From: Pseudomonas sp. MIACH
GTDB lineage: Bacteria > Pseudomonadota > Gammaproteobacteria > Pseudomonadales > Pseudomonadaceae
Reading direction: 5' to 3'
Assembly: GCF_001269925.1 (NCBI RefSeq)
Contig: NZ_LHVO01000012.1
Location: 1-64,000, forward strand
DNA length: 64,000 bases
The translations under genes were made by a program, and so were the position numbers. Under the pieces are notes generated by a model, which saw only the letters and a list, made by a program, of their open reading frames with translations, was not told the origin of the DNA and ran no database searches. Position 1 is the stretch's first letter. Each line of letters begins with the position of its first letter. This document shows positions 43,184 through 56,237 of the stretch, piece after piece.

Positions 43184-44716
43184 TTACCGGGCCGAAGCGA
43201 GTTGAGAGAAGGCGGTGCCGAACCACTGCTGCACGCCATGCATCGTCGCGGCAGAAGTGTCCAGGAACGGTTGCGGGTACACGCCGATGTAGATCAGCAA
43301 TACCGCAAGGCCGAGCACCATGATCAGTTCGCGAGCATCCATCCCTTTCAGGACGGCGTCGGACTTGGCCGGGCCGAAGTAGGCGCGGTGGATCATGATC
43401 AGCGAGTAGACCGAGCCGAATACCAGGCCGGAGGTAGCAATGGCGCTGATCCACGGCGTTTGCACGAAGGCACCCATCAGGATCAGGAACTCGCCGATGA
43501 AGTTACCGGTACCCGGCAAGCCCAGGGAAGCGGCGGCGAAGAACAGGCTGATCGCCGGCAGGTACGCAATGCGCGACCACACGCCGCCCATCTCACGCAT
43601 GTCACGGGTGTGCAGGCGCTCGTACAACTGGCCACTCAGGATAAACAGTGCGGCGGCCGAGACACCGTGGGCCAGCATCTGGATCACAGCGCCTTGCAAC
43701 GCCAACTGGCTGCCGGAGTAGATGCCGATCAGTACGAAGCCCATGTGGGAAACGGACGAGAAGGCAATCAGACGCTTGATGTCGGTTTGCGCGAACGCCA
43801 GGAACGCACCGTAGAAGATCCCGATCAGACCGAGGGTCATGGCAATCGGCGCAAACTCGGCCGAGGCATTCGGGAACAGCGGCAGGGCGAAACGCAGCAG
43901 GCCGTAGGCCGCCGTCTTCAGCAGGATACCGGCCAGGTCCACGGAACCGGCGGTCGGCGCCTGGGCGTGAGCGTCAGGCAGCCAGGAGTGGAACGGCACC
44001 ACCGGCAGCTTCACCGCGAAGGCGATGAAGAAGCCCAGCATGAGGATGTACTCGGTGGTCAGGGACATCTTGGTTTTCAACAGGTCGGCGTAGTTGAAGG
44101 TAATCACGCCCGTCGAGTTGAAGTTGACCAGTACCAGGCCCAGGATCGCCACCAACATGATCAGGCCGGAAGCCTGGGTGAAGATGAAGAACTTGGTCGC
44201 CGCGTAGATCCGGGTTTTCTTGCCGTCCGAAGAACTGTGACCCCAGAGCGCGATGAGGAAGTACATCGGCACCAGCATCATTTCCCAGAAGAAGAAGAAC
44301 ATGAACAGGTCGAGGGCGAGGAACACGCCGACAACGCCGCCCAGGATCCACATCAGGTTCAGGTGGAAGAAGCCCACGTGACGCTGGATCTCTTTCCAGG
44401 AGCAGAGTACCGAGAGGATACCCAGCAGGCCGGTCAGCAGGATCATCAACAGCGACAGGCCATCAAGGGCCAGGTGCACGTTGATGCCGAAGCGTTGGAT
44501 CCACACGTGCTTGAATTCAAGCGCGAACGTTGGATCGACACCCGGTGCCGGAGCAAATGAATAGTCGCCATGGGCCCACAGCCAGAGGCCGAGTGCGAGT
44601 TCCAGGGACATGGTCAGCAACGCAATCCAGCGGGGGAGGGTGGCGCCGAAGCGTTCACCCATCCAGCAGAGCAGGCCGCCGATAAAGGGGATCAGGATTA
44701 GCCAGGGCAGAATCAT
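43184..44716 (-). CDS. nuoM: NADH-quinone oxidoreductase subunit M
   Basis: The 510-aa membrane subunit shows the NuoM motifs [20 protein letters not shown] with the key glutamate in helix 5, [38 protein letters not shown] and [14 protein letters not shown]. It is one of three proton-pumping antiporter-like subunits. Length is normal. It is 39 bases downstream of nuoL. Confidence 0.97.
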   Translation of the reverse strand: MILPWLILIPFIGGLLCWMGERFGATLPRWIALLTMSLELALGLWLWAHGDYSFAPAPGVDPTFALEFKHVWIQRFGINVHLALDGLSLLMILLTGLLGILSVLCSWKEIQRHVGFFHLNLMWILGGVVGVFLALDLFMFFFFWEMMLVPMYFLIALWGHSSSDGKKTRIYAATKFFIFTQASGLIMLVAILGLVLVNFNSTGVITFNYADLLKTKMSLTTEYILMLGFFIAFAVKLPVVPFHSWLPDAHAQAPTAGSVDLAGILLKTAAYGLLRFALPLFPNASAEFAPIAMTLGLIGIFYGAFLAFAQTDIKRLIAFSSVSHMGFVLIGIYSGSQLALQGAVIQMLAHGVSAAALFILSGQLYERLHTRDMREMGGVWSRIAYLPAISLFFAAASLGLPGTGNFIGEFLILMGAFVQTPWISAIATSGLVFGSVYSLIMIHRAYFGPAKSDAVLKGMDARELIMVLGLAVLLIYIGVYPQPFLDTSAATMHGVQQWFGTAFSQLASAR

Positions 44717-44755
44717 GACGGGCTCGTTTCCTTTCGCAAGTTCGCAAAGTTCATA

Positions 44756-46609
44756 TCAGACCGCAACCACAACGATGGCGCCGATCACCAGCACGGCACC
44801 GACTGCCATGGACGCTGCATACCAACGCAACTGGCCAGTCTCGCTGCGGCTCAGGGCGTTGTGACCGGCCTTGGCGGCGCGCGGGATCAAACCGATGGTC
44901 TGGTCGAGCGGGTCTTTGCGCAGCACGTGGCTGATCGCAAGGTAAGGTTTGACGAACAGTTTGTCGTAGATCCAATCGAAGCCCCAGGCAGCAAACCACC
45001 AGGCCGAGAGGAAACGGCCAATGCCACTGTTGGCCACGGCGGTCACGAAGCGACGCTTGCCGAGGAACAGCAGGGCGGCCAGCAGGATACCGGCGAGGGC
45101 AATGGCACCCGAGGCGATTTCCAGGCTGTGCTTGGCGGCGCCGCCGGCATGGCCAGCGCTTTCCGGCAGGACACCGGCCAGTGGCGGGGTGATCATGGCG
45201 CCGATGAAGGTCGACAGGATGATCAGCACCGACAGTGGCAACCAGTGGGAGATGCCATGGCCTGCGTGGGCTTCGGTCTTGGCTTCACCGTGGAAGGTGA
45301 TGAAGATCAGGCGGAAGGTGTACAGCGAGGTCATGAACGCGCCCACCAGGCCGGCGTACAGCAGGTTCTGGTTACCGCTGGCAAACGCTTCCCAGAGGAT
45401 TTCGTCCTTGGAGTAGAAACCGGCGGTCACCAGCGGCAGGGCTGCCAGGGCGGCACCACCGACGATGAAGCTGGCGTAGGCCAGTGGCAGTTTCTTCCAC
45501 AGGCCGCCCATCTTGAAGATGTTCTGCTCGTGGTGGCAGGCAACGATCACCGCACCGGAGGCCAGGAACAGCAGGGCCTTGAAGAAGGCGTGGGTCATCA
45601 GGTGGAAGATCGCCGCGTCCCAGGCGCCGACGCCCAGGGCCAGGAACATGTAGCCGATCTGGCTCATGGTCGAGTAGGCGAGGATACGCTTGATGTCGGT
45701 CTGCACCAGCGCGGCGAAGCCGGCCAGTACCAGGGTCACGCCGCCGACGATGCCCACCAGGTGCAGGATGTCCGGCGCCAGGGTGAACAGGCCGTGGGTA
45801 CGGGCGATCAGGTAGACACCGGCGGTAACCATGGTTGCGGCGTGGATCAGTGCCGATACCGGGGTAGGGCCGGCCATCGCATCCGCCAGCCAGGTTTGCA
45901 GCGGCAGTTGCGCCGATTTACCCACGGCGCCGCCCAGCAGCATGAGGGTCGCCAGGGTGATCCAGAAGTCGCCGACCTGGAATTTCTGCGGTGCCAGCAC
46001 CAGCAGTTCCTGGATGTTCAGCGTGCCCACCTGTTGGAACAGGATGAACAGGCCGATGGCCATGAACACGTCGCCGATCCGCGTGACGATAAATGCCTTG
46101 AGCGCCGCGTTACCGTTGTTGCGGTTGCTGTAGTAGAAACCGATCAACAGGTACGAGCACAGACCCACGCCTTCCCAGCCGAAGTACAGGAACAACAGGT
46201 TATCGCCGAGCACCAGGAACAGCATGCTGGCGATAAACAGGTTGGTGTACGAGAAGAAGCGCGAGTAGCCCGCTTCACCGCGCATGTACCAGGACGCGAA
46301 CAGATGGATCAGGAAGCCCACACCCACCACCACGCCGAGCATGGTGATCGACAGGCCGTCGACGTAGAGGGCGAAGTTGGGCTTGAAGCCTTCCACCGAC
46401 ATCCACTGCCACAGCACTAAGGTGTAGTGACCGCCTTCCGGCGGCGCCACGTTGAATTGCCAGATGACGTAGGCGGCCACGATGGCCGACAGGCCAATGG
46501 AGCCCACACCGATCAGGGCAGAAAGGTTTTCCGACCAGCGTCCGCGAGAGAACGACAGCAGCAGGAAACCGATCAGGGGAAATACGAAAGTCAGAAAGAT
46601 CATGTTCAT
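44756..46609 (-). CDS. nuoL: NADH-quinone oxidoreductase subunit L
   Basis: The 617-aa protein is the largest antiporter-like subunit. It shows [60 protein letters not shown] and a long C-terminal lateral-helix region. Its start overlaps nuoK by four bases. No deviation from the family is visible. Confidence 0.97.
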   Translation of the reverse strand: MNMIFLTFVFPLIGFLLLSFSRGRWSENLSALIGVGSIGLSAIVAAYVIWQFNVAPPEGGHYTLVLWQWMSVEGFKPNFALYVDGLSITMLGVVVGVGFLIHLFASWYMRGEAGYSRFFSYTNLFIASMLFLVLGDNLLFLYFGWEGVGLCSYLLIGFYYSNRNNGNAALKAFIVTRIGDVFMAIGLFILFQQVGTLNIQELLVLAPQKFQVGDFWITLATLMLLGGAVGKSAQLPLQTWLADAMAGPTPVSALIHAATMVTAGVYLIARTHGLFTLAPDILHLVGIVGGVTLVLAGFAALVQTDIKRILAYSTMSQIGYMFLALGVGAWDAAIFHLMTHAFFKALLFLASGAVIVACHHEQNIFKMGGLWKKLPLAYASFIVGGAALAALPLVTAGFYSKDEILWEAFASGNQNLLYAGLVGAFMTSLYTFRLIFITFHGEAKTEAHAGHGISHWLPLSVLIILSTFIGAMITPPLAGVLPESAGHAGGAAKHSLEIASGAIALAGILLAALLFLGKRRFVTAVANSGIGRFLSAWWFAAWGFDWIYDKLFVKPYLAISHVLRKDPLDQTIGLIPRAAKAGHNALSRSETGQLRWYAASMAVGAVLVIGAIVVVAV

Positions 46610-46914
46610 CCGCGCATCTCACTGGCAGCGTCGATATCAAGCGTGTGGAAGCGACGATACAGTTGCAGCAGGATCGCCAGGCCGATACTGGCCTCGGCGG
46701 CTGCCAGGCTGATCACCAGGATGAACATGACTTGTCCATCCGGCTGGCCCCAACGTGCACCTGCCACGATGAAGGCCAGTGCCGCAGCGTTCATCATGAT
46801 TTCCAGGCTCATCAACACGAACAGAATGTTACGGCGAACCATCAGGCCGACCAGGCCAAGGCAGAACAGGATGCCGGCGACCGCCAGACCATGCTCCAAA
46901 GGGATAGCAGGCAT
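46606..46914 (-). CDS. nuoK: NADH-quinone oxidoreductase subunit K
   Basis: The 102-aa protein has three membrane helices with the conserved [15 protein letters not shown] (buried glutamate) and [15 protein letters not shown]. Two ATGs compete: 46920 overlaps the nuoJ stop (ATGA) but has its AAGGAG only two bases away. 46914 (MPAIPLEHG) has the same AAGGAG at proper spacing, so I chose 46914. Confidence 0.95.
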   Translation of the reverse strand: MPAIPLEHGLAVAGILFCLGLVGLMVRRNILFVLMSLEIMMNAAALAFIVAGARWGQPDGQVMFILVISLAAAEASIGLAILLQLYRRFHTLDIDAASEMRG

Positions 46915-46916
46915 CG

Positions 46917-47420
46917 TCATTGCTCCTTGGCTTCGTTGCGGCCCAAGTGGAAGGCGGTGATGGCTGCGGCGAGCAGCAGCATCGAAGCCAGTTCGACCAC
47001 CAGCAGGTACGGGCCGAACAGGCTGATGCCCACGGCTTTGGCGTCCACGGTGGTGTGGCCGATGGCCTGGCCGCTCTGGTGAGCGAACAGCACATACAGC
47101 AGTTCACCCAGCAGCAGCGCTGCGAGGACAACCGGGCCGAGCCAGATGCCGGGCTTGAGCCAGACGCGTTCCTGGGCGACCGAAGCCGGCCCGAGGTTGA
47201 GCATCATCACCACAAACACGAACAGCACCATGATGGCGCCGGCGTAGGCGATCACTTCGAGCACACCGGCGAACGGTGCGCCGAGGCTGAAGAAGGTCAT
47301 GGCCACGGCGATCAGCGAAATGATCAGGTAGAGCAGGGCGTGCACGGGGTTGGTGTTGGTGATCACGCGAAGCGTAGACACCACTGCAATACCCGATGCG
47401 AAATAGAAAGCGAATTCCAT
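46917..47420 (-). CDS. nuoJ: NADH-quinone oxidoreductase subunit J
   Basis: The 167-aa membrane protein has five helices. It includes [20 protein letters not shown] and the pi-bulge helix [19 protein letters not shown] characteristic of NuoJ. It sits nine bases after nuoI and is translationally coupled to nuoK. Normal length for Pseudomonas. Confidence 0.95.
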   Translation of the reverse strand: MEFAFYFASGIAVVSTLRVITNTNPVHALLYLIISLIAVAMTFFSLGAPFAGVLEVIAYAGAIMVLFVFVVMMLNLGPASVAQERVWLKPGIWLGPVVLAALLLGELLYVLFAHQSGQAIGHTTVDAKAVGISLFGPYLLVVELASMLLLAAAITAFHLGRNEAKEQ

Positions 47421-47429
47421 CTTTCTTCC

Positions 47430-47978
47430 TTAAGGCAGCAAGCTCTTCACGTTGATCGGCTCGGCTTCGTTTTGTGCGGCGCCTTTCGGCTTACCGGCAA
47501 CGGCCATACCTGCAACACGATAGAAGTTGTAATCAGGGTTTTTACCGGGACCAGAGATCAGCAGATCTTCTTTCTCGTACACCAGGTCCTGACGTTTGAA
47601 CTCGGCCATCTCGAAATCCGGTGTGAGCTGGATCGCGGTGGTCGGGCAAGCTTCCTCGCAGAGGCCGCAGAAGATGCAGCGCGAGAAGTTGATGCGGAAG
47701 AAGTCCGGGTACCAGCGACCGTCTTCGGTTTCAGCTTTCTGCAGGGAGATGCAACCCACCGGGCACGCCACGGCGCACAGGTTGCAGGCTACGCAACGCT
47801 CTTCGCCATCGGGGTCGCGGGTCAGCACGATGCGGCCGCGATAGCGCGGCGGCAGGTACACCGCTTCTTCCGGGTATTGCAGGGTGTCGCGCTTGCGGAA
47901 GCCGTGACCGAACACCATCACCAGGCTTCGCAACTGGGTACCGGTACCCTTAACGATGTCGCCAATATATTTGAACAT
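47430..47978 (-). CDS. nuoI: NADH-quinone oxidoreductase subunit I (two 4Fe-4S clusters)
   Basis: The 182-aa peripheral subunit carries two ferredoxin motifs: [15 protein letters not shown] (about 62-76) and [16 protein letters not shown] (about 102-117), binding clusters N6a and N6b that carry electrons towards NuoB. It is 11 bases downstream of nuoH. The C-terminal tail after residue 150 is typical of the gamma-proteobacterial form. Confidence 0.97.
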   Translation of the reverse strand: MFKYIGDIVKGTGTQLRSLVMVFGHGFRKRDTLQYPEEAVYLPPRYRGRIVLTRDPDGEERCVACNLCAVACPVGCISLQKAETEDGRWYPDFFRINFSRCIFCGLCEEACPTTAIQLTPDFEMAEFKRQDLVYEKEDLLISGPGKNPDYNFYRVAGMAVAGKPKGAAQNEAEPINVKSLLP

Positions 47979-47989
47979 GGGTCAAATCC

Positions 47990-48997
47990 TCACTGAACCG
48001 CGCCCGCTGGCGTGTTCAACAACACAACGGCAGCAGTCACCAGCAAATTGATCAGGGTCAGCGGCAGGCAGAAGCGCCAGCTGAAATCCATCACCTGGTC
48101 GTATCGTGGACGCGGAATGGAAGCGCGCAGCAGGATAAACAGCATGATGAAGAACGCGGTCTTCAGGAAGAACCAGAAGAACGCCAACTGCGGCAGGATG
48201 CCGAACGGACCGTGCCAGCCGCCGAAGAACAGCGTGACCAGCAGGGCCGAGATCAAGATGATGCCGATGTATTCACCGACGAAGAACATGCCCCATTTCA
48301 TGCCGGCGTATTCAATGTGGTAACCGTCGGCCAGTTCCTGTTCTGCTTCCGGCTGGTCGAATGGGTGACGGTGAGTCACGGCCACGCCAGCGATGAAGAA
48401 GGTACAGAAGCCGAAGAACTGCGGAATGATGAACCACAGGTTCTGCGCCTGGTACTCGACGATGTCGCGCATGTTGAACGAGCCGACCTGCACCACGATG
48501 CCCATCAGCGCGAGGCCCATGAACACTTCGTAGGACACGGTCTGGGCCGAGGCCCGCAGGCTGCCCAGCAGGGCGAACTTGTTGTTACTGGCCCAACCGG
48601 CGAACAGCACCGCGTAGACCGACAGGCCGGCCATGGCGAAGAAGAACAGCAAGCCGATGTTCAGGTCCGCCACACCCCAGGTCGGGGTGATCGGGATGAT
48701 TGCGAAGGCAATCAGCAAGGCGCTCATGGCCACGACCGGTGCCAGGGTGAAGATCACCTTGTCGGCAAACGGCGGGGTCCAGTCTTCCTTGAAGAACATT
48801 TTCAGCATGTCGGCAGCGATCTGGAACATACCGAACGGGCCAACGCGGTTCGGGCCGTAACGGTCCTGCCACCAGCCCAGCAGGCGACGTTCGACGAAGC
48901 TGAGCAGGGCGCCCGCAACGACCACGGCCAACAGGATCACGATGGCCTTGACGACCGAGATGATCACGTCGATCACTTCAGGGGTGAACCAGGTCAT
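47990..48997 (-). CDS. nuoH: NADH-quinone oxidoreductase subunit H
   Basis: The 335-aa membrane subunit forms part of the quinone chamber. It contains [20 protein letters not shown] near the N-terminus, the acidic loop [35 protein letters not shown] and [19 protein letters not shown]. The start overlaps nuoG by four bases. Confidence 0.97.
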   Translation of the reverse strand: MTWFTPEVIDVIISVVKAIVILLAVVVAGALLSFVERRLLGWWQDRYGPNRVGPFGMFQIAADMLKMFFKEDWTPPFADKVIFTLAPVVAMSALLIAFAIIPITPTWGVADLNIGLLFFFAMAGLSVYAVLFAGWASNNKFALLGSLRASAQTVSYEVFMGLALMGIVVQVGSFNMRDIVEYQAQNLWFIIPQFFGFCTFFIAGVAVTHRHPFDQPEAEQELADGYHIEYAGMKWGMFFVGEYIGIILISALLVTLFFGGWHGPFGILPQLAFFWFFLKTAFFIMLFILLRASIPRPRYDQVMDFSWRFCLPLTLINLLVTAAVVLLNTPAGAVQ

Positions 48998-51708
48998 TGC
49001 GCTGCCTCCTGCAGACCGTCAACGGTTTTGCCAAAGATCGCCGGCGGGATACCGGCGAGGCCTTTAGGCAGGGCAACCAGGCCAGCACCCAACTCTTCGT
49101 TGATGCGCAGCGGCAGACGCAGGGTCTGGCCGGCCACGGTCAAGCTGAGCAGGGCACCGTCGTTGACGCCCAGGCGGTCGGCTTCGGACTTGGCCACGGA
49201 CACGTAGGCTTCTGGAATGCGCTCTTGTACCGGCGCGGCCTTGGAAGAGGTCTCTTCGCTGCCGAACAGGTGGAAGAACGGCACGACCTGCCAGGTGCCC
49301 TGGGCCGGGTTGAACGGACGCGGTACCGCAGCGAACCAGTTCAGCGAGTCGCCCTGGGTTTCGATCAGGCGGGTGCCCGGGTCGCCAGCGCGGATATGCC
49401 CACCGACTTCGTCCTGGAACTTGTTCCAGGCCTGTGGCGAGTTCCAGCCCGGCGACCAGGCAAACGGCACCTGCTGACGTGGCTCGACCGAACCCGAGTA
49501 ACCTTCCATGGAGAAGGCGAACGCGGTGTCGTTGTCTTGCGGCGTACGTGGTTCGTGCACGCTGATGTCGGCGCGCATGGCGGTCCGGCCGGAGTAACGC
49601 AGCGGTTCACGGGCAAGTTTCAGGCCCTTGATGCGGAACGCGGCGGACGGTGCGGCGTCGACGATACGCGCCAGCTGCGGCGCGCTCGCGGCGGCTGCGG
49701 CGGTGACGTGGTCGAGCTGGGTCCAGTCGATCGGCTGGTTCAGCAGGGTCGCGCGCAGGGCATGCAGCCAACGCCAGCCTTCGTGAACCAGGATGCTGGC
49801 GTCCATGTACTTCGGATCGAACACCTGGAAGAAACGCTGGGCGCGGCCTTCCTGGCTGACCAGGGTACCGTCGCCTTCGGCGAAGGTGGCGGCTGGCAGC
49901 ACCAGGTCGGCACGCTCGCTGGTGGCAGTCTTCTGGTGGTCGGCGACGATCAGGACCTTGGCGGCGTTCAACGCGGCGTCAACCTTGGCGGCGTCGGTGC
50001 GGGTGTACAGGTCGTTTTCCAGCACCACGATCGCATCGGCAGCGCCGTCGATCACGGTTTGCAGGGCGGCGTCCAGGGACTCGCCGCCGAGCATGGCCAG
50101 GCCGAGGCTGTTGGCTTCCGGCACGACCAGGCTGATGGAACCGTTCTTGTCGCGCAGCTTCAAGGCCTTGGCGATGTTGGCGGCGGCTTCGATCAAGGCC
50201 TTGGAACCCAACGAGGTGCCGGCAATGATCAATGGACGCTTGGCCGCCAACAGGGCGTCGGCAATGCGTTGGGCCAGTTCGAGGGCTTCAGTGTCCAGGC
50301 CTTCGACGGCAGGGGCGCTGGCGTCGAGGGCGTGGGCCACGGCGAAACCGATGCGGGCCAGGTCGTCCGGTGCGGCGTGGACGCATTCTTCGGCGATGTC
50401 GTCGAGCTTGGTTTCGGCCAGGCTGGCGATAAACAGCGGGTTCAGCGCGTGCTGGCCGATGTTTTTCACCGCAGCGTCGAGCCAAGGTTGTACGCGCATG
50501 GCGTCGGCCATCTCTTCGGCCTTGCCTTTGACCGACTGACGCAGGGACAGCGCGATACGCGCGGCGGTCTGGGTCAGGTCTTCACCGAGCACGAAGATGG
50601 CGTCGTGGTCTTCGATGTCGCGCATGTTCGGCACTGGCAGCGGGCTGTCGTTCAGTACCTGCAGGACCAGGCGGATGCGCTCCAGTTCACCGGCTTCGAT
50701 ACCGGAGTAGAAGTGCTCGGCGCCCACCAGTTCGCGCAACGCGTAGTTGCTTTCGAGGCTGGCGCGGGGCGAGCCGATACCGACGATGTTGCGGCCGCGC
50801 AGCAGGTCGGCGGCTTTATCCAGCGCCGCGTCCAGGCTCAGCTTGGCGCCATCGGCCAGCAGTGGCTGGCGAGGGCGGTCTTCGCGGTTGACGTAGCCAT
50901 AGCCGAAACGGCCACGGTCGCACAGGAAGTACTGGTTGACCGAACCGTTGAAGCGGTTTTCGATGCGACGCAGTTCGCCGTAGCGCTCGCCCGGGGAGAT
51001 GTTGCAACCGCTGGAGCAGCCATGGCAGATGCTCGGCGAGAACTGCATGTCCCACTTACGGTTGTAGCGCTCGGAGTGGGTCTTGTCGGTGAACACACCG
51101 GTCGGGCAGACCTCGGTGAGGTTGCCGGAGAACTCGCTTTCGAGCACGCCGTCTTCAACGCGACCGAAGTACACGTTGTCGTGGGCGCCGAATACGCCGA
51201 GGTCGGTGCCGCCGGCGTAGTCTTTATAGAAGCGTACGCAGCGGTAGCAGGCGATGCAGCGGTTCATCTCGTGGGAAATGAACGGGCCCAGTTGCTGGTT
51301 CTGGTGGGTACGCTTGGTGAAGCGATAACGGCGCTCGTTGTGGCCGGTCATCACCGTCATGTCTTGCAGGTGGCAGTGACCGCCTTCCTCACAGACCGGG
51401 CAGTCGTGGGGGTGGTTGGTCATCAGCCATTCGACAACGCTGGCGCGGAACGCCTTGGATTCATCATCGTCGATGGAGATCCAGGTGTTGTCGGTGGCTG
51501 GGGTCATGCAGGACATGACGATACGACCACGGGTGTCGTTTTCGTCGGTGTACTGCTTGACCGCACACTGGCGACAGGCACCGACGCTACCAAGCGCGGG
51601 GTGCCAGCAGAAATACGGGATGTCGAGGCCGAGCGACAGACATGCCTGTAACAGGTTGTCCGCCCCATCGACTTCGAGCGCTTTGCCGTCTACGTGGATA
51701 GTGGCCAT
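48994..51708 (-). CDS. nuoG: NADH-quinone oxidoreductase subunit G
   Basis: The 904-aa subunit has an N-terminal 2Fe-2S ferredoxin domain ([15 protein letters not shown]), a His/Cys 4Fe-4S site ([16 protein letters not shown]) and a second 4Fe-4S set ([10 protein letters not shown]). The extra N7 cluster site is [16 protein letters not shown], followed by a molybdopterin-oxidoreductase-like domain without cofactor. It is separated from nuoF by 135 bases, the only sizeable gap in the operon. Confidence 0.97.
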   Translation of the reverse strand: MATIHVDGKALEVDGADNLLQACLSLGLDIPYFCWHPALGSVGACRQCAVKQYTDENDTRGRIVMSCMTPATDNTWISIDDDESKAFRASVVEWLMTNHPHDCPVCEEGGHCHLQDMTVMTGHNERRYRFTKRTHQNQQLGPFISHEMNRCIACYRCVRFYKDYAGGTDLGVFGAHDNVYFGRVEDGVLESEFSGNLTEVCPTGVFTDKTHSERYNRKWDMQFSPSICHGCSSGCNISPGERYGELRRIENRFNGSVNQYFLCDRGRFGYGYVNREDRPRQPLLADGAKLSLDAALDKAADLLRGRNIVGIGSPRASLESNYALRELVGAEHFYSGIEAGELERIRLVLQVLNDSPLPVPNMRDIEDHDAIFVLGEDLTQTAARIALSLRQSVKGKAEEMADAMRVQPWLDAAVKNIGQHALNPLFIASLAETKLDDIAEECVHAAPDDLARIGFAVAHALDASAPAVEGLDTEALELAQRIADALLAAKRPLIIAGTSLGSKALIEAAANIAKALKLRDKNGSISLVVPEANSLGLAMLGGESLDAALQTVIDGAADAIVVLENDLYTRTDAAKVDAALNAAKVLIVADHQKTATSERADLVLPAATFAEGDGTLVSQEGRAQRFFQVFDPKYMDASILVHEGWRWLHALRATLLNQPIDWTQLDHVTAAAAASAPQLARIVDAAPSAAFRIKGLKLAREPLRYSGRTAMRADISVHEPRTPQDNDTAFAFSMEGYSGSVEPRQQVPFAWSPGWNSPQAWNKFQDEVGGHIRAGDPGTRLIETQGDSLNWFAAVPRPFNPAQGTWQVVPFFHLFGSEETSSKAAPVQERIPEAYVSVAKSEADRLGVNDGALLSLTVAGQTLRLPLRINEELGAGLVALPKGLAGIPPAIFGKTVDGLQEAAQ

Positions 51709-51843
51709 GGTTCAAAGTTCTTCGTTGGCCCGTTGTCAGCGGGCGTGGCTAATGGAATCTTGTTGTTCATGTGCATCTACACAGCCTTGATGGCGTCAGC
51801 ACATGAGCAGGCTTGGGGCACGGACCCTTCGCCTGTTTAAGCG

Positions 51844-53199
51844 TTACGCGCCGACTACGATCGGCCTTGCCAGAGGCGGGACGGCGGCGCTGGTAGGCGC
51901 GATGCCGGCTTCGAACTCCGAGCGGAAGTATTTGATTGCGCTGCCCAATGGCTCCACGGCGCCCGGTGCGTGAGCACAGAAGGTCTTGCCTGGGCCAAGG
52001 AAACCGACCAGGCCCAGCAGGGTTTCGATATCACCCTCGCGGCCCTCGCCATTTTCCAGGGCCATCAGCAGCTTGACGCTCCACGGCAAACCGTCGCGGC
52101 AGGGGGTGCAGAAGCCGCAGGATTCGCGGGCAAAGAACTGCTCCATGTTGCGCAGCAGCGAGACCATGTTCACGGTGTTGTCCACCGCCATCGCCAGGCC
52201 GGTACCCATCCGGGTGCCCACCTTGCCGATGCCGCCGGCATACATCTGTGCGTCGAGGTGCTCGGGCAACAGGAAGCCGGTGCCGGCGCCGCCTGGCTGC
52301 CAGGCCTTGAGGGTGTAGCCGTCGCGCATGCCACCGGCGTAGTCCTCGAACAGCTCGCGTGCGGTCACGCCGAACGGCAATTCCCACAGGCCCGGATTCT
52401 TGACCTTGCCGGAGAAGCCCATGAGCTTGGTGCCCATGTCTTCACTGCCTTCACGGGCCAACGATTTGTACCAGTCCACGCCGTCGGCGATGATCGCCGG
52501 CACGTTGCACAGGGTCTCGACGTTGTTCACGCAGGTCGGCTTGCCCCATACGCCCACGGCGGCAGGGAAGGGCGGCTTGGAGCGCGGGTTGGCGCGGCGG
52601 CCTTCGAGGGAGTTGATCAGTGCGGTTTCTTCACCGCAGATGTAACGCCCGGCGCCGGTGTGCACGAACAGTTCGAAGTCAAAACCCGAACCGAGGATGT
52701 TCTTGCCCAGCAGGCCTGCAGCCTTGGCTTCTGCCACGGCACGGTTGAGGTGCTTGGCGGCGGTGGTGTATTCGCCGCGCAGGAAGATGTAGCCACGGTA
52801 GGTTTTCAGCGCGCGGGCGCTGATCAGCATGCCTTCGATCAGCAGATGGGGCAGTTGCTCCATCAGCATGCGGTCTTTCCAGGTGTTGGGTTCCATTTCA
52901 TCCGCGTTGCACAGCAGGTAGCGGATGTTGATGGATTCATCTTTGGGCATCAGGCCCCACTTCACGCCCGTGGGGAAGCCTGCACCGCCGCGACCCTTGA
53001 GGCCGGCGTCCTTCACGGTCTGGACGATGTCGTCCTGGGCCATGTCGGCGAAGGCCTTGCGCGCAGCGGCGTAGCCGTTCTTGGCCTGGTACTCGTCAAG
53101 CCATACCGGCTCGCCGTCGTCACGCAGGCGCCAGGTCAGCGGGTGGGTTTCGGCCGAACGCTTGATCAGGTTGGCCGGGCCGAAGGAAGTCAGGGTCAT
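51844..53199 (-). CDS. nuoF: NADH-quinone oxidoreductase subunit F (NADH and FMN binding)
   Basis: The 451-aa subunit binds NADH and FMN and cluster N3. Visible are [14 protein letters not shown] (NADH site, about 69-82), [19 protein letters not shown] (FMN site) and the cluster motif [12 protein letters not shown] with a later cysteine in TFCAHAPGA. Its start overlaps nuoE by four bases. Confidence 0.97.
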   Translation of the reverse strand: MTLTSFGPANLIKRSAETHPLTWRLRDDGEPVWLDEYQAKNGYAAARKAFADMAQDDIVQTVKDAGLKGRGGAGFPTGVKWGLMPKDESINIRYLLCNADEMEPNTWKDRMLMEQLPHLLIEGMLISARALKTYRGYIFLRGEYTTAAKHLNRAVAEAKAAGLLGKNILGSGFDFELFVHTGAGRYICGEETALINSLEGRRANPRSKPPFPAAVGVWGKPTCVNNVETLCNVPAIIADGVDWYKSLAREGSEDMGTKLMGFSGKVKNPGLWELPFGVTARELFEDYAGGMRDGYTLKAWQPGGAGTGFLLPEHLDAQMYAGGIGKVGTRMGTGLAMAVDNTVNMVSLLRNMEQFFARESCGFCTPCRDGLPWSVKLLMALENGEGREGDIETLLGLVGFLGPGKTFCAHAPGAVEPLGSAIKYFRSEFEAGIAPTSAAVPPLARPIVVGA

Positions 53200-53693
53200 G
53201 GGTAGCCCTCGAGCAATTGGGTCACGCCAGCAGGCTGCACGTCACCGAATGTGTCGTCGTCGATCATCAACGCCGGCGCCTTGTCGCAGTTGCCCAGGCA
53301 GCACACCGGCAGCAGCGTGAAGCGGCCGTCCGCAGTGGTCTGGCCGAGGCCGATGCCCAGCTTGGCCTGGATTTCGCTGACCACTGATTCGTGGCCACCG
53401 ATGTAGCAGACCATGCTGTCGCACACGCGAATGATGTGGCGGCCGACCGGCTGGCGGAAGATCTGGCTGTAGAACGTCGCCACGCCTTCAACGTCGCTGG
53501 CGGGGATGCCGAGGATCTCGCCGATGGCGTAGAGGGCGCCGTCCGGCACCCAGCCACGTTCCTTCTGGACGATCTTCAAGGCTTCGATCGACGCCGCGCG
53601 CGGGTCTTCGTAGTGATGCAGCTCGTGCTCGATGGCCGAGCGCTCGGTTTCACTGAGGGTGAAACGGTCTGTCTGGATAAGCGTGCTGTTCAT
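53196..53693 (-). CDS. nuoE: NADH-quinone oxidoreductase subunit E (2Fe-2S)
   Basis: The 165-aa thioredoxin-like subunit carries cluster N1a, with cysteines in [14 protein letters not shown] and [17 protein letters not shown]. It follows nuoCD by two bases and overlaps nuoF. Length is normal. Confidence 0.96.
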   Translation of the reverse strand: MNSTLIQTDRFTLSETERSAIEHELHHYEDPRAASIEALKIVQKERGWVPDGALYAIGEILGIPASDVEGVATFYSQIFRQPVGRHIIRVCDSMVCYIGGHESVVSEIQAKLGIGLGQTTADGRFTLLPVCCLGNCDKAPALMIDDDTFGDVQPAGVTQLLEGYP

Positions 53694-53695
53694 GC

Positions 53696-55480
53696 TTAGC
53701 GGTCCACGTCGGCCATAACGAAATCGATACTACCCAGGTACGCAATCAAGTCCGCGACCATCTCGCCTTTGATCACCGAAGGGATCTGCTGCAAGTGGGC
53801 GAAGCTTGGGGTACGAATCCGGGTGCGGTAGCTCATGGTGCCGCCATCGCTCGTCAGGTAATAACTGTTGATACCCTTGGTCGCTTCGATCATCTGGAAG
53901 GATTCGTTGGCCGGCATTACCGGACCCCACGAAACCTGCAGGAAGTGCGTGATCAGGGTTTCGATGTGCTGCAGCGTGCGCTCTTTCGGCGGCGGCGTGG
54001 TCAGCGGGTGATCCGCCTTGTACGGGCCGGCCGGCATGTTGCGCATGCACTGCTCGATGATCTTCAGGCTCTGGCGCATTTCTTCGACGCGCACGATGCA
54101 ACGGTCGTAGGCATCGCCATTGGCCGCCAGCGGTACTTCGAACTCGAAGTTCTCGTAGCCGGAATAGGGGCGCGCTTTACGCAGGTCGAAGTCGCAACCG
54201 GTCGAACGCAGGCCGGCACCGGTGACGCCCCATTCCAGGGCCTCTTTGGTGTTGTAGGCAGCGACGCCGATGGTCCGGCCCTTGAGGATGCTGTTATCCA
54301 ACGCAGCTTTTTGGTACTCGTCCAGACGCTTGGGCATCCAGTCGATGAATTCCTTGACCAGGCGTTCCCAGCCATTGGGCAGGTCGTGGGCGACACCGCC
54401 GATGCGGTACCAGGCCGGGTGCAGGCGGAAACCGGTGATGGCTTCGATGACCTTGTAGGCGCGCTGACGGTCGGTGAAGGTGAAGAACACCGGGGTCATG
54501 GCGCCGACGTCCTGGATATAGGTACCCAGGAACAGCAGGTGGCTGGTGATCCGGAAGAACTCGGCCATCATGATGCGGATGGTGTCGACGCGGTCCGGGA
54601 CCTTGATGCCGGCCAGCTTCTCGACCGAGAGTACGTACGGCAGGTTGTTCATCACGCCGCCGAGGTAGTCGATACGGTCGGTGTACGGGATGAAGCTGTG
54701 CCACGACTGACGCTCGGCCATCTTCTCGGCACCACGGTGGTGGTAGCCGATGTCCGGTACGCAGTCGACGATTTCTTCGCCGTCCAGTTGCAGGATGATG
54801 CGGAAGGCACCGTGGGCCGAAGGGTGGTTCGGGCCCAGGTTGAGGAACATGTAGTCCTCGTTGGTGCCGGAACGCTTCATGCCCCAGTCTTCCGGACGGA
54901 AGCGCGCGGCCTCTTCTTCAAGCTGCTGCTTGGCGAGGTTGAGGCTGAACGGGTCGAATTCGGTGGCGCGGGCAGGGAAGTCCTTGCGCAGCGGGTGACC
55001 TTCCCAGGTCGGCGGCATCATGATGCGGGTCAGGTGCGGGTGGCCCGGGAAGTCGATACCGAACATGTCCCAGACTTCGCGCTCGTACCAGCTGGCGTTG
55101 GGCCAGATGCCGGTGACGGTCGGGATGCTCAGGTCGCTCTCGGACAGTGCGACCTTGATCATCACGTCGCTGTTACGTTCCAGCGACATCAGGTGATAGA
55201 ACACGGTGAAATCGGCGCCGCTCGGCAGCCCCTGGCGCTTGGTGCGCAGACGCTCGTCCACGCCATGCAGGTCATAGAGCATGACGTACGGCTTGGGCAG
55301 GTTGCGCAGGAAGGTCAGGACTTCGACGAGCCTGGCGCGCGCCACCCACAGCACCGGCATACCGGTGCGTGTGGCCTGGGCGGTGAAGGCGTCAGGGCCA
55401 AAACGGTTATTGAGTTCGACGACCACATCCTGGTCGTCTGCCTTATAAGGCGGGATGTACAGAGCACTGCCTGTAGTCAT
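53696..55480 (-). CDS. nuoCD: NADH-quinone oxidoreductase fused subunits C and D
   Basis: The 594-aa protein joins NuoC (about 1-190; [20 protein letters not shown]) to NuoD (about 205-594; [35 protein letters not shown], and the end [12 protein letters not shown]), as in E. coli and Pseudomonas. NuoD lines the quinone site. It is 72 bases after nuoB. Confidence 0.97.
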   Translation of the reverse strand: MTTGSALYIPPYKADDQDVVVELNNRFGPDAFTAQATRTGMPVLWVARARLVEVLTFLRNLPKPYVMLYDLHGVDERLRTKRQGLPSGADFTVFYHLMSLERNSDVMIKVALSESDLSIPTVTGIWPNASWYEREVWDMFGIDFPGHPHLTRIMMPPTWEGHPLRKDFPARATEFDPFSLNLAKQQLEEEAARFRPEDWGMKRSGTNEDYMFLNLGPNHPSAHGAFRIILQLDGEEIVDCVPDIGYHHRGAEKMAERQSWHSFIPYTDRIDYLGGVMNNLPYVLSVEKLAGIKVPDRVDTIRIMMAEFFRITSHLLFLGTYIQDVGAMTPVFFTFTDRQRAYKVIEAITGFRLHPAWYRIGGVAHDLPNGWERLVKEFIDWMPKRLDEYQKAALDNSILKGRTIGVAAYNTKEALEWGVTGAGLRSTGCDFDLRKARPYSGYENFEFEVPLAANGDAYDRCIVRVEEMRQSLKIIEQCMRNMPAGPYKADHPLTTPPPKERTLQHIETLITHFLQVSWGPVMPANESFQMIEATKGINSYYLTSDGGTMSYRTRIRTPSFAHLQQIPSVIKGEMVADLIAYLGSIDFVMADVDR

Positions 55481-55552
55481 GGTTTTTTATCGCTTTCGGT
55501 CAACGTAAAGAATGAAGCCAGGTTTTCGTTCTATAAAAGAAGCGGTGCTGGA

Positions 55553-56227
55553 TCAGACTTCGTCGGGGCTGCGCAGGTTGGTGACTGCGATTCGCTGTTC
55601 GCGGCGCTGTTCCTTTTGCGACGGCATCTCGGCGCGGTACACGCCTTGATCGCCGACGACCCAGGAAAGCGGGCGACGCTCCTTGCCAATCGATTCCTGC
55701 AACAGCATCAAGCCTTGCAGGAATGCTTCTGGGCGGGGCGGGCAGCCAGGCACGTAGACGTCCACGGGCAGGAACTTGTCCACCCCCTGAACCACGGAGT
55801 AGATGTCGTACATGCCACCGGAGTTGGCGCACGAACCCATGGAGATAACCCACTTCGGTTCGAGCATTTGCTCGTAGAGACGCTGAATGATCGGCGCCAT
55901 CTTGATAAAGCAGGTACCGGCGATAACCATGAAATCCGCCTGGCGCGGTGATGCCCGGATAACTTCGGCGCCAAAGCGCGCGATGTCGTGGGGCGCCGTG
56001 AAGGCGGTGGTCATTTCCACGTAGCAGCACGAAAGACCGAAGTTGTACGGCCACAGGGAGTTCTTACGTCCCCAGTTGACCGCGCCACTCAGCACGTCTT
56101 CCAGCTTGCCCATGTAGATGTTTTTGTGGACTTGGTCTTCTAACGGATCGGAAACGGTTTCCCGTTCGCCGATGGGGTACTGCTCGTTAGGAGCATCCGG
56201 GTCGATCCTGGTGAGATTGTATTGCAT
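55553..56227 (-). CDS. nuoB: NADH-quinone oxidoreductase subunit B (cluster N2)
   Basis: The 224-aa subunit holds the terminal 4Fe-4S cluster N2 next to quinone, with adjacent cysteines in [10 protein letters not shown] and further ones in [12 protein letters not shown] and [15 protein letters not shown] 56227 ([11 protein letters not shown]) was chosen, with GAGG eight bases upstream; a TTG two codons earlier is the alternative. It lies ten bases after nuoA. Confidence 0.96.
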   Translation of the reverse strand: MQYNLTRIDPDAPNEQYPIGERETVSDPLEDQVHKNIYMGKLEDVLSGAVNWGRKNSLWPYNFGLSCCYVEMTTAFTAPHDIARFGAEVIRASPRQADFMVIAGTCFIKMAPIIQRLYEQMLEPKWVISMGSCANSGGMYDIYSVVQGVDKFLPVDVYVPGCPPRPEAFLQGLMLLQESIGKERRPLSWVVGDQGVYRAEMPSQKEQRREQRIAVTNLRSPDEV

Positions 56228-56237
56228 CGCCAAAGCC

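Noticed and set aside
48997..51651. 884-codon plus-strand frame opposite nuoG
   Set aside because: Antisense shadow of nuoG; the composition is repetitive Gly/Val/Gln and no start signal is present.
53795..55951. 718-codon plus-strand frame opposite nuoCD/nuoB
   Set aside because: Spans two conserved genes on the other strand and has no recognisable domain.
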